Shown here piece after piece: positions 8,546 to 17,690 of a stretch of DNA of 64,000 bases. The notes beneath the pieces were generated by a model. It was not told the DNA's origin. It saw only the letters and a list, made by a program, of their open reading frames with translations, and did no database searches. A program made the translations under genes and the position numbers. Source of the DNA: Streptomyces sp. TSRI0107 (GTDB lineage: Bacteria; Actinomycetota; Actinomycetes; Streptomycetales; Streptomycetaceae); the NCBI RefSeq assembly GCF_001905845.1, contig NZ_LIVZ01000008.1, positions 248,001-312,000 of the forward strand, given 5' to 3'. The stretch's first letter is position 1; the number at the start of each line of letters is the position of its first letter.

Positions 8546-11461
8546 CTATTCGAGGAGCTCCGCGTACGAACCCATGGCGAGGGCGATGTCCGCCTGCGCC
8601 CAGAACCGGTGGTACGTGAAGACGGGCGCGGCACCGCCCGCGAGGTAGCTCTCGATCTTCGACCAGGCCGGGTCGTCCTCGTAGAACGAGCGGATCGAGT
8701 CGAAGGTCGAGGAGGAGTTGATCACGTCGCCGTTCGGCATGGTGCCGGTCCAGCCGCTCGGGACGTACACGGCGTCGTCGAAGCGGTTGTAGTCGGCGCG
8801 GGTCTCCGGGACGGCGATGCCGAGCGCGTCCTGGTGGTTCTCCCACATGCCGTCCAGCAGCGCCTTCGCCACCCGGGCCGCCTCGGTGTCACCGGAGCGG
8901 TCGGCGTAGTACGTCAGGGTCTTGGCGTAGGCGGCGGCCACACCGACGTCGTTGGTGTAGTCGGCGACGGTGACGTGCAGCCCGTTGTTGGCGCCCGGGC
9001 TCGACGCGTTCCAGGTGTCGGGCTGGCCGGACCACTGGAGGGTGGACGGGATCCGGAAGGTGCCGTCCGGGTTGACGGTGGTTTCGGACAGCGCCCAGTC
9101 GACCCACTTGTCGAGGACGACCTTGGCGTCCGCGTCACCGGTCTGCTGGTAGTACTCGGCGACCCGCTCCATCGACCACGCCTGGAAGCCGAACCACTGG
9201 TTGGACGGCGGGTCGTGGTAGACGGGCTTCTCGTCGTAGTACATGCCGTAGAACGTCGACTTGCCGGTCGGCGGGGTCGCGTAACGGCCCTGCCAGCTGT
9301 TGGTCGCGCCGCCGGCGATGGCGCCCTCCGCCGACTGCAGCCAGCGGTAGAACTCCAGCTGCCGGTCGAGGGACTTCGCCCAGTCCGCCTGGCCCGTCGC
9401 CGACTTCGGCTTCAGGTCCGGATAGTTGGCCAGGGCGTGCGCGGCGAGCGGGTTCTGGTAGCCGCCGTGCGCGTGGCTGGAGCCGATGCGCCAGGACCAG
9501 CCCGCCGAGGTGTCGGTGGCGCCGCCCCAGGCGTAGTACCAGGACAGCAGGTAGTGCGAGGAGTCCTTGCCGGTGCCCGCCGGGCAGGCGGTGGTCCCCA
9601 CGCAGTTGCCGACCTTCTTGAAGTACTTGTCGTACATCGCATACCGCAGGTAGTCGCCCATCTTCGCGGCCTTGGCGACGGTGGCCGACACCTGCGAGCC
9701 CTTGCCCTGCTCCTCGGCCCAGATGTCCGCCCAGTACGCGGCCTGCACGGCGCGCGCGTCGGCGTCCGGGGCGTTGGTGAACTTCCACTGCTTGGCGTAG
9801 GAGGAGTCACCGGTGAACAGGTCCAGGTAGCCGTTCCTGCCGCCGTACTTGAAGGCGTCGCAGGTCGGCTGCGGAACCGTCTCCCAGACCGACTCCTGGG
9901 CGCCGCGCTGGAAGGTGTTGATGTACGACGGGCCGGTGTCCGTGGGGCCGGCCTCGCACTTGCCGGGGGAGTTTCCGTAGCCGTAGACGTTGTCGACGTC
10001 CTGCAGCCAGTGCATACCGTAGACATCGTCCGTACCGTATGCAGTCTTCAGTTCACCGGCGATCGGATCCGGTCCGACCGAGACCGTCCCGTCCAGCTTC
10101 GCCGGGTACTCGTTCGGCGTGTCCAGCTCCGGTGCGTACGTCGCCGGCTTGGACGCGTTGTAGAAGGAGTTCGTCGGCTGGTCGGCGTGGGTGGGGATCA
10201 TGTACTTCTCCATGATCTCCCAGGCGCCGTTGAACTTGGTCCAGTCGCCGGTCACCTTGCCGTACATGGCCTGCAGCCACAGCAGATAGCTGTACGCCTC
10301 CGAGGTGGTCTCGTGGCCGTGGTCCGGGGCCTCGACGATCAGCGTCTCCACCGAGTGGTAGGGGATCCCCTCGGGGGAGAAGTAGCCGTTCGCCGGGTCG
10401 GTGATCTTCCCGTACAGCTCCAGGAAGCGGGCGTCGTACTCCTTGCTCGCCGCGATCTGGGTGACCGTCACCGACGCCTTGCCGTGCCCGGTCGCGGTCG
10501 ACTCGAAGACGGCCGCGCCGGTCCCGGAGGAGTCGGCGGTGACGGTCACCTTCTGCGGGGTGTTCCAGTTCGACGGGGTGAAGGTCAGCGAGCCGCCGCC
10601 GGTCACGGACAGGTCCGAGTTACCGGAGGCGCGGGCGGTGGTGACGGTGACGTTGCCGGACGGCTGGGTCGACAGCCGCAGCTCGTACGTGCCCGTCTTG
10701 CCCTGCTGCACCGGCAGCTGCGTCGGGGTGGCGACCACGGCCGGTCCCGAGGCGACCGTGATGCCGACCGGCGTCGAGGACGCCGAGGCGCCCAGACTGT
10801 CGTACGCCTTCGCCACCAGGGAATGACTGCCCACGGTCAAACCAGAGGCGGAGTGCGTGTAGGGCGCCGTGGTGTCGGTGCCCAGCAGGGTCGTGTCGTC
10901 GTAGAACTCGACCTTGGTGATGCTCGCGTCGCCGGCCGCCGCGGCGGTGGCCGCGAGCGGCACCGCGTCACCCTGCGTGTACACCGCGCCCGGGGCGGGG
11001 CTGGTCAGCACGGTGATCGGCGGCTGGTGCGCGCCGGCGCAGGTGGTGCCGTTCACCGCGAAGGAGCTGGGGGCGGTGTTGGTGCCGCTGTAGGTGAACT
11101 GGGCACCGGTCGACACGGCCGCGCCGGCGGCGATGCGGCCGTTGTACGAGGCGTTCTTCACCGTGACCGACTGCCCGGACTGCGACCAGGTGCCGTTCCA
11201 GCCGTTGGTCAGCTTCTGGTTGCCGCCGTAGGAGTACGTCAGCGTCCAGCCGTCGATGGGATCCGTGCCGCGGTTGGTGAGCGTCAGGTCCGCTGTGAAG
11301 CCGGAACCCCAGTCGTTGGTCTTGTAGTCGACGCTGCACTGGACCGCCGCGGCGTGCGCCGGGGTCGGGTTCGCGGCCAGCATCGACAGGGGTACCGCTA
11401 AGGCCGCCACCACGGCGGTCCATAGACGCCGCGCGGTGCGGCGTCTGGTTCTGGGGCGCAT
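8546..11461 (-). CDS. Secreted GH48 exo-cellulase with N-terminal CBM2
   Basis: 971 residues from the ATG at 11461, with a strong AAGGAGG site upstream. Order: Arg-rich signal peptide (residues 1-36), CBM2 (about 38-140, QCSVDYKTNDWGSGF to the closing Cys), an Ig-like domain (about 145-232, VEFYDDTTLLG), a second beta-sandwich (about 235-325), and the GH48 catalytic domain (about 330-971). The catalytic-acid region of the family is visible as HETTSEAYSYLLWLQAMYG. GH48 enzymes release cellobiose processively from reducing ends of cellulose and act with GH6 and GH9 partners. It is divergent from the GH6 gene, with a CebR-type operator just upstream, so cellobiose-dependent derepression is likely. 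Domain order and length match actinobacterial family members. Confidence 0.95.
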   Translation of the reverse strand: MRPRTRRRTARRLWTAVVAALAVPLSMLAANPTPAHAAAVQCSVDYKTNDWGSGFTADLTLTNRGTDPIDGWTLTYSYGGNQKLTNGWNGTWSQSGQSVTVKNASYNGRIAAGAAVSTGAQFTYSGTNTAPSSFAVNGTTCAGAHQPPITVLTSPAPGAVYTQGDAVPLAATAAAAGDASITKVEFYDDTTLLGTDTTAPYTHSASGLTVGSHSLVAKAYDSLGASASSTPVGITVASGPAVVATPTQLPVQQGKTGTYELRLSTQPSGNVTVTTARASGNSDLSVTGGGSLTFTPSNWNTPQKVTVTADSSGTGAAVFESTATGHGKASVTVTQIAASKEYDARFLELYGKITDPANGYFSPEGIPYHSVETLIVEAPDHGHETTSEAYSYLLWLQAMYGKVTGDWTKFNGAWEIMEKYMIPTHADQPTNSFYNASKPATYAPELDTPNEYPAKLDGTVSVGPDPIAGELKTAYGTDDVYGMHWLQDVDNVYGYGNSPGKCEAGPTDTGPSYINTFQRGAQESVWETVPQPTCDAFKYGGRNGYLDLFTGDSSYAKQWKFTNAPDADARAVQAAYWADIWAEEQGKGSQVSATVAKAAKMGDYLRYAMYDKYFKKVGNCVGTTACPAGTGKDSSHYLLSWYYAWGGATDTSAGWSWRIGSSHAHGGYQNPLAAHALANYPDLKPKSATGQADWAKSLDRQLEFYRWLQSAEGAIAGGATNSWQGRYATPPTGKSTFYGMYYDEKPVYHDPPSNQWFGFQAWSMERVAEYYQQTGDADAKVVLDKWVDWALSETTVNPDGTFRIPSTLQWSGQPDTWNASSPGANNGLHVTVADYTNDVGVAAAYAKTLTYYADRSGDTEAARVAKALLDGMWENHQDALGIAVPETRADYNRFDDAVYVPSGWTGTMPNGDVINSSSTFDSIRSFYEDDPAWSKIESYLAGGAAPVFTYHRFWAQADIALAMGSYAELLE

Positions 11462-11956
11462 GAGCTGGTTCCTCCTTGCGGCAACTGAGGGTTGGAAAGT
11501 CAAGGCTTGAACCAGTGGGAGCGCTCCCATAGTGAGGACGGCCCCAGTGCCGGTCAAGATGTTTGAAGAGTCGAAAAGATTCGACGAACGTGCCGACGGA
11601 AAACTCAGGCAACTCCTCTGTTCTTTACCGTCACTTGGCGCTACCTTCGCCATCACCAGTGGGAGCGATTCCGCCAGTCGACGTGTCCGTCAGGGCACGC
11701 CCGAGCTGCAAGGAGTCGCTCATGCGACACCCCCCGCGTTCAGGTCTTTTACTCGTCGGCGCAGCCGTCCCCGCCCTCGTCGGGGACCCGGGGCGCCCGC
11801 TGCGCCCTGCCCGCGCCGACGTGCCTCGGCCCACGTGATCCCTTGCCGCCCGGCCGGACGGACACCCCCGTCGTCCGGCGCCTGGCCGCGCCCTCGCCTG
11901 TGCTCCCTGAGGGACCCGCACCTGTCAGAGCAGTCAGAGAAGAGGAACCCGCACTG
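11462..11956. other. Divergent control region between the GH48 and GH6 genes
   Basis: 495 bases without a gene. It holds the GH48 ribosome binding site, a perfect TGGGAGCGCTCCCA box at 11516-11529, a degenerate second copy at 11660-11673 and the GH6 ribosome binding site. The open frame around 11690-11850 on the plus strand has no coding character. Confidence 0.7.
11516..11529. promoter_or_regulatory. CebR operator box (14-base perfect palindrome)
   Basis: TGGGAGCGCTCCCA is exactly the operator recognised by CebR, the LacI-family cellobiose/cellotriose-responsive repressor of Streptomyces cellulase genes. It lies 55 bases upstream of the GH48 start codon. A weaker copy, TGGGAGCGATTCCG, at 11660-11673 faces the GH6 gene. 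CebR itself is not in this window. Confidence 0.9.
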
Positions 11957-13690
11957 ATGAGCCGTACCCGAACGAGAACCGCACTCCTCGCCGCACTGGC
12001 GCTGGTGGGCGGCGCGACCGGCACCGCCATGGCGGCGATCCCCGGCGACATCGGCGCCGCCGCCGTCCCCTGCACCGTGGACTACAAGGTGCAGAACCAG
12101 TGGGACACCGGCTTCACCGCCTCCGTCACGGTCACCAACAACGGCGCCGCCAAGTCGGGGTGGTCGCTGAAGTGGTCGTACGCCGGCAACCAGAAGGTCA
12201 CCAACGCCTGGAACGCCAAGGTCAGCCAGAGCGGGACCGCCGTCACCGCCGCCAACGAGAGCTACAACGGCCAGCTCGCCACCGGCGGTTCGGCCACCTT
12301 CGGCTTCCAGGGCACCTACAGCGGCACCAACGCGGTCCCCGCCACGTTCACCCTCGACGGCGTCACCTGCAACGTCGACGGTGGCGGCGGTCCGACCGAC
12401 CCGCCGGACCCGACGGACCCGCCGACCGACCCGGACGGCAAGGCAGACAACCCGTACCAGGGCGCCAAGGTGTACGTGAACCCGGAGTGGTCGGCGAAGG
12501 CCGCCGCCGAGCCGGGCGGCAGCCGCATCGCCAACCAGCCCACCGGTGTCTGGCTGGACCGGATCGCCGCGATCAACGGCGTGAACGGCGGCATGGGCCT
12601 GCGCGACCACCTCGACGAGGCACTTGAGCAGAAGGGCTCCGGCGAACTCGTCGTCCAGCTGGTCATCTACAACCTGCCCGGCCGTGACTGCGCCGCCCTC
12701 GCCTCCAACGGCGAACTCGGCCCGACGGAGATCGACAAGTACAAGACGCAGTACATCGACCCGATCGCCGCGATCCTCGACGACCCGAAGTACGCGGACC
12801 TCAGGATCGTCAACACCATCGAGATCGACTCGCTGCCCAACCTGGTCACCAACGTCACGCCGCGGGCCACCGCCACGCCCAACTGCGACGTGATGAAGGC
12901 CAACGGCAACTACCAGAAGGGCATCGGCTACGCCCTGAACAAGTTCGGCGACATCGACAACGTCTACAACTACATCGACGCCGGCCACCACGGCTGGCTC
13001 GGCTGGGACGACAACTTCGGCCCCTCCGCGGACATCTTCAAGGTGGCCGCGACCACTGAGGGCGCGACCGTCGCCGACGTGCACGGCTTCATCGTCAACA
13101 CCGCCAACTACAGCGCCTTGAAGGAGAACAACTTCAAGATCACGGACACCGTGAACGGCACTTCCGTGCGCCAGTCCAAGTGGGTCGACTGGAACCGCTA
13201 CGTCGACGAGCTGTCGTACGCGCAGGCCATGCGCGAGAAGCTGGTCTCCGTCGGCTTCGATTCCAAGATCGGCATGCTGATCGACACCTCCCGCAACGGC
13301 TGGGGCGGTACGGCGCGGCCCACCGGTCCGGGAGCCACGACCAGCGTCGACACCTACGTCGACGGGGGCCGCTACGACCGCCGCCTCAACACCGGCAACT
13401 GGTGCAACCAGGCAGGCGCCGGCCTCGGCGAGCGTCCGCAGGCCGCACCCGAGCCGGGCATCGACGCCTACGTCTGGATGAAGCCGCCGGGTGAGTCCGA
13501 CGGCGCCAGCAAGGAGATCCCGAACACCGAGGGCAAGGGCTTCGACCGGATGTGCGACCCGACGTACACCGGCAACCCGCGGAACAACAACAACCTGTCC
13601 GGTGCCCTGCCGGACGCCCCGATCTCCGGGCACTGGTTCTCCGCGCAGTTCCAGCAGCTGATGCAGAACGCCTACCCGCCGCTGTCCTGA
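11957..13690 (+). CDS. Secreted GH6 cellobiohydrolase with N-terminal CBM2
   Basis: 577 residues from the ATG at 11957, with GAGGAA upstream. Signal peptide about 1-26, CBM2 about 35-137 (PCTVDYKVQNQWDTGF to the closing Cys), a Pro/Asp/Thr linker (GPTDPPDPTDPP), then the GH6 barrel. Family signatures are visible: NLPGRDC with the catalytic-acid Asp, YNYIDAGHHGWLGW, GFIVNTANYS, IGMLIDTSRNGWGG and YVWMKPPGESDG. The long loop insertions fit an exo-acting enzyme that releases cellobiose from non-reducing ends, complementary to the divergent GH48 enzyme. Regulation is probably by CebR through the shared intergenic boxes. Two hairpins follow the stop codon. Confidence 0.95.
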   Translation: MSRTRTRTALLAALALVGGATGTAMAAIPGDIGAAAVPCTVDYKVQNQWDTGFTASVTVTNNGAAKSGWSLKWSYAGNQKVTNAWNAKVSQSGTAVTAANESYNGQLATGGSATFGFQGTYSGTNAVPATFTLDGVTCNVDGGGGPTDPPDPTDPPTDPDGKADNPYQGAKVYVNPEWSAKAAAEPGGSRIANQPTGVWLDRIAAINGVNGGMGLRDHLDEALEQKGSGELVVQLVIYNLPGRDCAALASNGELGPTEIDKYKTQYIDPIAAILDDPKYADLRIVNTIEIDSLPNLVTNVTPRATATPNCDVMKANGNYQKGIGYALNKFGDIDNVYNYIDAGHHGWLGWDDNFGPSADIFKVAATTEGATVADVHGFIVNTANYSALKENNFKITDTVNGTSVRQSKWVDWNRYVDELSYAQAMREKLVSVGFDSKIGMLIDTSRNGWGGTARPTGPGATTSVDTYVDGGRYDRRLNTGNWCNQAGAGLGERPQAAPEPGIDAYVWMKPPGESDGASKEIPNTEGKGFDRMCDPTYTGNPRNNNNLSGALPDAPISGHWFSAQFQQLMQNAYPPLS

Positions 13691-13702
13691 CGGAGGCGGA
13701 GC

Positions 13703-13779
13703 ACCGCGGCCTCCGGTGGCCGCGGTGACGGGCACCTGATGATCCGCCGGGTCCGGCGCCGGTCCGGGCCCGGCGGATC
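13703..13779 (+). terminator. Double hairpin after the GH6 gene
   Basis: ACCGCGGCC with its complement forms a hairpin at 13703-13726, and GATCCGCCGGG with its exact complement forms a second at 13741-13779. Both are just downstream of the GH6 stop codon. Confidence 0.75.
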
Positions 13780-13896
13780 GTCCCGCACACCCCCACCGGT
13801 TTCCCTTCCACCGGGTTTGCCGTCCCGGCAACACGGCTGGCTCCCCCGCGGTGCGTCGGCGCACGCTGACCGCACCCGGAGGAGAGGCTGAGCAGC

Positions 13897-14823
13897 ATGG
13901 CGCACCACCACGACCACCAGCACCACCACGAACGCGAGCACGACGACGAGCACGAGCACCCGCATTTCCACCACGACCACGGGGACGTCGACTGGGCGGA
14001 GATGGGCCCAATGCTGGAGGCGCAGGCCGAGCTGTTCACACCGCTGTACGAGCGGGCCCTGGCCTGGCTGGCCAAGCAGCAGACCGACCCGGGCCTGGTC
14101 GTCGACGCGGGCAGCGGACCCGGCGTCGTCTCCTGCCTGCTCGCCGAGACCTTCCCCGGCGCCCGGGTGGTCGCCGTCGACGGCGCCGAGCCGCTGCTGG
14201 AGCGGGCCCGCGCCCGCGCCGGCCGGCTCGGTGTCGCCGACCGGTTCGGCACCCTCACCGGCGAGCTGCCCGGCGTACTGGACGATCTCGACTACCCCGC
14301 CGACCTGCTGTGGGCCAGCCGCAGCCTGCACCATGTCGGTGACCAGCGGGCCGCCCTCGCCGCCTTCGCCGACCGGCTCGCGCCCGGCGGCACCCTCGCG
14401 ATCCTGGAGGGCGGACTGCCCGCCCGGTTCCTGCCGCGCGACCTCGGCTTCGGCCGCCCCGGACTGCAGGCCCGGCTGGACGCGCTGCAGGAGGAGTGGT
14501 TCGCGGGGATGCGGGCCGGGCTGCCCGGCAGCGTCGCCGAGACGGAGGACTGGCCGGCACTGCTGGCCGCCGCGGGCCTCGGCCACCCGCACACCCGCAG
14601 CTTCCTGCTCGACCTGCCCGCCCCCACCACCGGCCGGGCCCGCGCCTACGTCGCCGCCACCCTGTCCCGCGTACGCGAGGGCCTCGGAGACCGGCTCGAC
14701 GCCGACGACCGCGCCACCCTCGACCGGCTGCTCGACCCGGACGACCCGGCGAGCGTGCACCACCGCCCGGACGTGTTCGTCCTGACCGCCCACACCGTGC
14801 ACACGGCGACCAAGTCCCTCTAG
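13897..14823 (+). CDS. SAM-dependent methyltransferase with a His-rich N-terminus
   Basis: 308 residues. The first 30 residues contain thirteen histidines mixed with Asp/Glu (MAHHHDHQHHHEREHDDEHE), a typical metal-binding or metal-storage tail. The rest is a class I methyltransferase: motif I VVDAGSGPG near residue 69, an acidic end of strand 2 (VVAVDGAE), LLWASRSLHHVGD near the active site, and LAPGGTLAILEGG as post-motif III. The gene has GAGGAG before its ATG. Its substrate is unknown. It shares a bidirectional terminator with the convergent aldo/keto reductase. Confidence 0.85.
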   Translation: MAHHHDHQHHHEREHDDEHEHPHFHHDHGDVDWAEMGPMLEAQAELFTPLYERALAWLAKQQTDPGLVVDAGSGPGVVSCLLAETFPGARVVAVDGAEPLLERARARAGRLGVADRFGTLTGELPGVLDDLDYPADLLWASRSLHHVGDQRAALAAFADRLAPGGTLAILEGGLPARFLPRDLGFGRPGLQARLDALQEEWFAGMRAGLPGSVAETEDWPALLAAAGLGHPHTRSFLLDLPAPTTGRARAYVAATLSRVREGLGDRLDADDRATLDRLLDPDDPASVHHRPDVFVLTAHTVHTATKSL

Positions 14824-14868
14824 AACCAGGCGCCCCGGCAGACTCCGCGGAGTCGTCCCGGCAGACGC

Positions 14869-14901
14869 CGCGCCCCGGGACCTTGGCGGTCCCGGGGCGC
14901 G
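14869..14901. terminator. Bidirectional terminator between convergent genes
   Basis: CGCGCCCCGGGACC and its complement form a 14-base-pair stem with a 5-base loop between the methyltransferase and aldo/keto reductase stop codons. Confidence 0.85.
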
Positions 14902-14921
14902 GTCGCGGAGTGCGGGGCGGG

Positions 14922-15758
14922 TCAGACCATGTCGAAGGCGGCCGGGTCGGGACCGATCCGCCGGTCCTCGTTCAGCGCGCTGATCGCGGCCAGGTCCTCG
15001 TCGTCCAGGCTGAAGTCGAAGACGTCGATGTTCTCCTTGATCCGGGACGGGGTCACCGACTTCGGGATGACCACGTTGCCCAGCTGGATGTGCCAGCGCA
15101 GCACGACCTGGGCCGGGCTGCGGCCGTGCTTCTGCGCGATGGCGACGATCGCCGGCACCTCCAGCAGGCCCTTGCCCTGGCCGAGCGGCGACCAGGCCTC
15201 GGTGGCGATTCCCTGCTCCGCGTGGATCTCACGCGAGGCGTGCTGCTGCAGATGCGGGTGCAGCTCGATCTGGTTGACCGCCGGAACGACCGAGGTCTCG
15301 CCGATCAGCCGCCGCAGGTGCTCCGGCAGGAAGTTGGAGACACCGATGGCCTTGATCCGGCCGTCGGAGTACAGCTTCTCGAACGCCTTGTACGTGTCGA
15401 CGTACGTGTCCCGGGACGGCAGCGGCCAGTGGATGAGGTACAGGTCAACGTAGTCCAGGCCGAGCTTGGACAGCGAGAGGTCGAAGGCGCGCAGCGTGGA
15501 GTCGTACCCCTGGTCGCTGTTCCAGAGCTTGGTGGTGACGAAGAGTTCCTCACGGGGGACGCCGGAGGCGGCGATGGCCTTGCCGGTGCCCTCCTCGTTG
15601 CCGTAGATCGCCGCTGTGTCGATGCTGCGGTACCCGGCCTCCAGCGCGGTGGAGACCGCCTGCTCCGCCTCGTCGTCCGGCACCTGCCAGACGCCGAAGC
15701 CCAGCTGGGGCATCTCGACGCCGTTGTTGAGGATGATCGGGGGGACCTTGCTGCTCAC
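14922..15758 (-). CDS. Aldo/keto reductase (2,5-diketo-D-gluconate reductase-like)
   Basis: 278 residues, the normal length for the family. The catalytic tetrad is in place: Asp and Tyr in DTAAIYGNE, Lys in VTTKLWN and His in LYLIHWP. The NADPH-binding end of the barrel shows IPKSVTPSRIKEN. These (beta/alpha)8 enzymes reduce carbonyls of sugars, aldehydes or ketones in the cytoplasm; the real substrate cannot be read from sequence. The ATG at 15758 is followed directly by the typical start (PPIILNNGVEMPQLGFG), so the start is secure. Confidence 0.93.
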   Translation of the reverse strand: MSSKVPPIILNNGVEMPQLGFGVWQVPDDEAEQAVSTALEAGYRSIDTAAIYGNEEGTGKAIAASGVPREELFVTTKLWNSDQGYDSTLRAFDLSLSKLGLDYVDLYLIHWPLPSRDTYVDTYKAFEKLYSDGRIKAIGVSNFLPEHLRRLIGETSVVPAVNQIELHPHLQQHASREIHAEQGIATEAWSPLGQGKGLLEVPAIVAIAQKHGRSPAQVVLRWHIQLGNVVIPKSVTPSRIKENIDVFDFSLDDEDLAAISALNEDRRIGPDPAAFDMV

Positions 15759-15863
15759 GAGCTCTTGATCCTTCGGTTGTCGTCAGGTGGTACTCCCATC
15801 GTCAACGATCACGGGCCGCGATGCATTCCTGACGGGAGAATCCGCGTGCCGGGCGCAGGCCCG

Positions 15864-17690
15864 TCACGTCTGATACAGGGCCTCCACCTCGTTCACGTAC
15901 GCCTTCTCGATGGCCTTGCGCTTCAGCTTCAGCGACGGGGTGAGCAGGCCGTGCTCCTCGGTGAACGGCTGGGCGAGGATACGGAACGTGCGGATCGACT
16001 CGGCCTGCGAGACCAGGGTGTTCGCGGCGACCACGGCCCGCCGGATCTCCGTCTCCAGATCCGCGTCGTGCACCAGCTCCGCCGCGGTCATCGACGGCTT
16101 GTTGCGCATCTTCAGCCAGTGCTCCACGGCCTCCTGGTCGAGGGTGATCAGCGCGGCGACGTACGGGCGGTCATTGCCGACGACGATGCACTGCGCCACC
16201 AGCGGATGGTCCCGGACACGTTCCTCCAGCGGCCCCGGCGAAACACTCTTGCCACCCGACGTGACCAGGATCTCCTTCTTGCGGCCGGTGATGGTGAGAT
16301 AGCCGTCCTCGTCGAGGACGCCGAGGTCGCCGGTGGCGAGCCAGCCGTCGTGCAGCGTCTCGTCGGTGGCCTTGGGGTTGTTGAGGTAGCCCTGGAAGAC
16401 GTTGCCGCCGCGCAGCCAGATCTCGCCGTCGTCGGCGATGTGCACGGTCACCCCGGGGATGGGCTGCCCGACCGTGCCGTACCGGGTGCGCTCCGGCGGG
16501 TTCGCGGTGGCGGCCGCCGTGGACTCGGTCAGGCCGTACCCCTCGTAGATGTGCACGCCCGCGCCCGCGAAGAACAGGCCGAGCCGCCGGTCCATCGCCG
16601 AACCGCCCGACATCGCGTGCCGCACCCGGCCGCCCATCGCCTCGCGCACCTTGGCGTACACGAGCTTGTCGAAGAACTGGTGCTGCATCCGCAGCCCCGC
16701 CGACGGCCCCGGCCCGATGCCCCAGGCCTTCTCCTCCATCGCGTCCGCGTACCGTACGGCGACCTCCACCGCCTTCTCGAACGGCCCCGAGCGGCCCTCG
16801 CGCTCCGCCTTGCGGCGGGCGGCGCTGAACACCTTCTCGAAGATGTACGGCACCGCCAGGAAGAAGGTCGGCTTGAAGGCGGCCAGGTCGGGCAGCAGGG
16901 CGGCGGCGTTCAGCTGCGGCTGGTGGCCGAAGCGGACCCGGCCGCGGATCGCCGCGACCTGCACCATCCGGCCGAACACATGCGCGAGCGGCAGGAAGAG
17001 CAGGGTGGCCGCCTCGTCGCCCTTGCGGGAGTGGAACACCGGCTCCCAGCGTTCGATGACCGTGTCCGCCTCGAACATGAAGTTGCCGTGCGAGATCACA
17101 CAGCCCTTGGGGCGGCCCGTGGTGCCCGAGGTGTAGATGACCGTTGCCACCGTCTCCGGGGTGACCGCCTTGCGATGCCGGTGCACCACCTCGTCGTCCA
17201 GGTGCGCCCCCGCGTCGTACAGCTCCCGCACCGCCCCCGCGTCCAGCTGCCACAGCTGCCGCAGCCGGGGGAGCCGGTCGATGACGGTGGCGATCGTCAT
17301 CGCGTGGTCCTCGTGCTCCACGACCGCGGCCGTGACCTCCGCGTCGTACAGCATCCAGAAGCACTGCTCCGCCGAGGAGGTCGGGTAGACCGGCACCACC
17401 TGCGCGCCGATCGACCACAGCGCGAAATCGAACAGCGTCCACTCGTAGCGGGTGCGGGACATCACGGCGACCCGGTCGCCGAACCGGACGCCTTGCGCGA
17501 GCAGGCCCTTGGCGAGGGCGAGGACCTCGTCGCGGAACTCGGCGGCGGTCACGTCCCGCCACCGCCCCGCCTCGTCCTTGCGGCCGAGCGCGATGTGCCG
17601 CGGGTCCTCCTCGGCGTTGCGGTAGACGACATCGGCCAGACCGCCCACCGGGGGTGCCAGCGCGGACGGAGGGTTGGTGAACTCGCGCAA
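15864..17690 (-). CDS. fadD: Long-chain fatty acid-CoA ligase (AMP-binding, FadD15-like)
   Basis: 608 residues, starting at a TTG with GGGAG five bases upstream. An ANL-superfamily adenylating enzyme: P-loop YTSGTTGRPKGC near residue 210, EGYGLTE near 385, TGDLG near 445, GRKKEILVTSGGK near 465, and the C-terminal LKLKRKAIEKAY carrying the A10-type lysine. The length and the RYEWTLFDFALWSIGAQVVPVYPTSS block fit long-chain acyl-CoA synthetases of the FadD15 group. It activates fatty acids for degradation or lipid synthesis. The 105 bases to the downstream aldo/keto reductase contain no clear terminator, so the two may be co-transcribed. Confidence 0.92.
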   Translation of the reverse strand: MREFTNPPSALAPPVGGLADVVYRNAEEDPRHIALGRKDEAGRWRDVTAAEFRDEVLALAKGLLAQGVRFGDRVAVMSRTRYEWTLFDFALWSIGAQVVPVYPTSSAEQCFWMLYDAEVTAAVVEHEDHAMTIATVIDRLPRLRQLWQLDAGAVRELYDAGAHLDDEVVHRHRKAVTPETVATVIYTSGTTGRPKGCVISHGNFMFEADTVIERWEPVFHSRKGDEAATLLFLPLAHVFGRMVQVAAIRGRVRFGHQPQLNAAALLPDLAAFKPTFFLAVPYIFEKVFSAARRKAEREGRSGPFEKAVEVAVRYADAMEEKAWGIGPGPSAGLRMQHQFFDKLVYAKVREAMGGRVRHAMSGGSAMDRRLGLFFAGAGVHIYEGYGLTESTAAATANPPERTRYGTVGQPIPGVTVHIADDGEIWLRGGNVFQGYLNNPKATDETLHDGWLATGDLGVLDEDGYLTITGRKKEILVTSGGKSVSPGPLEERVRDHPLVAQCIVVGNDRPYVAALITLDQEAVEHWLKMRNKPSMTAAELVHDADLETEIRRAVVAANTLVSQAESIRTFRILAQPFTEEHGLLTPSLKLKRKAIEKAYVNEVEALYQT

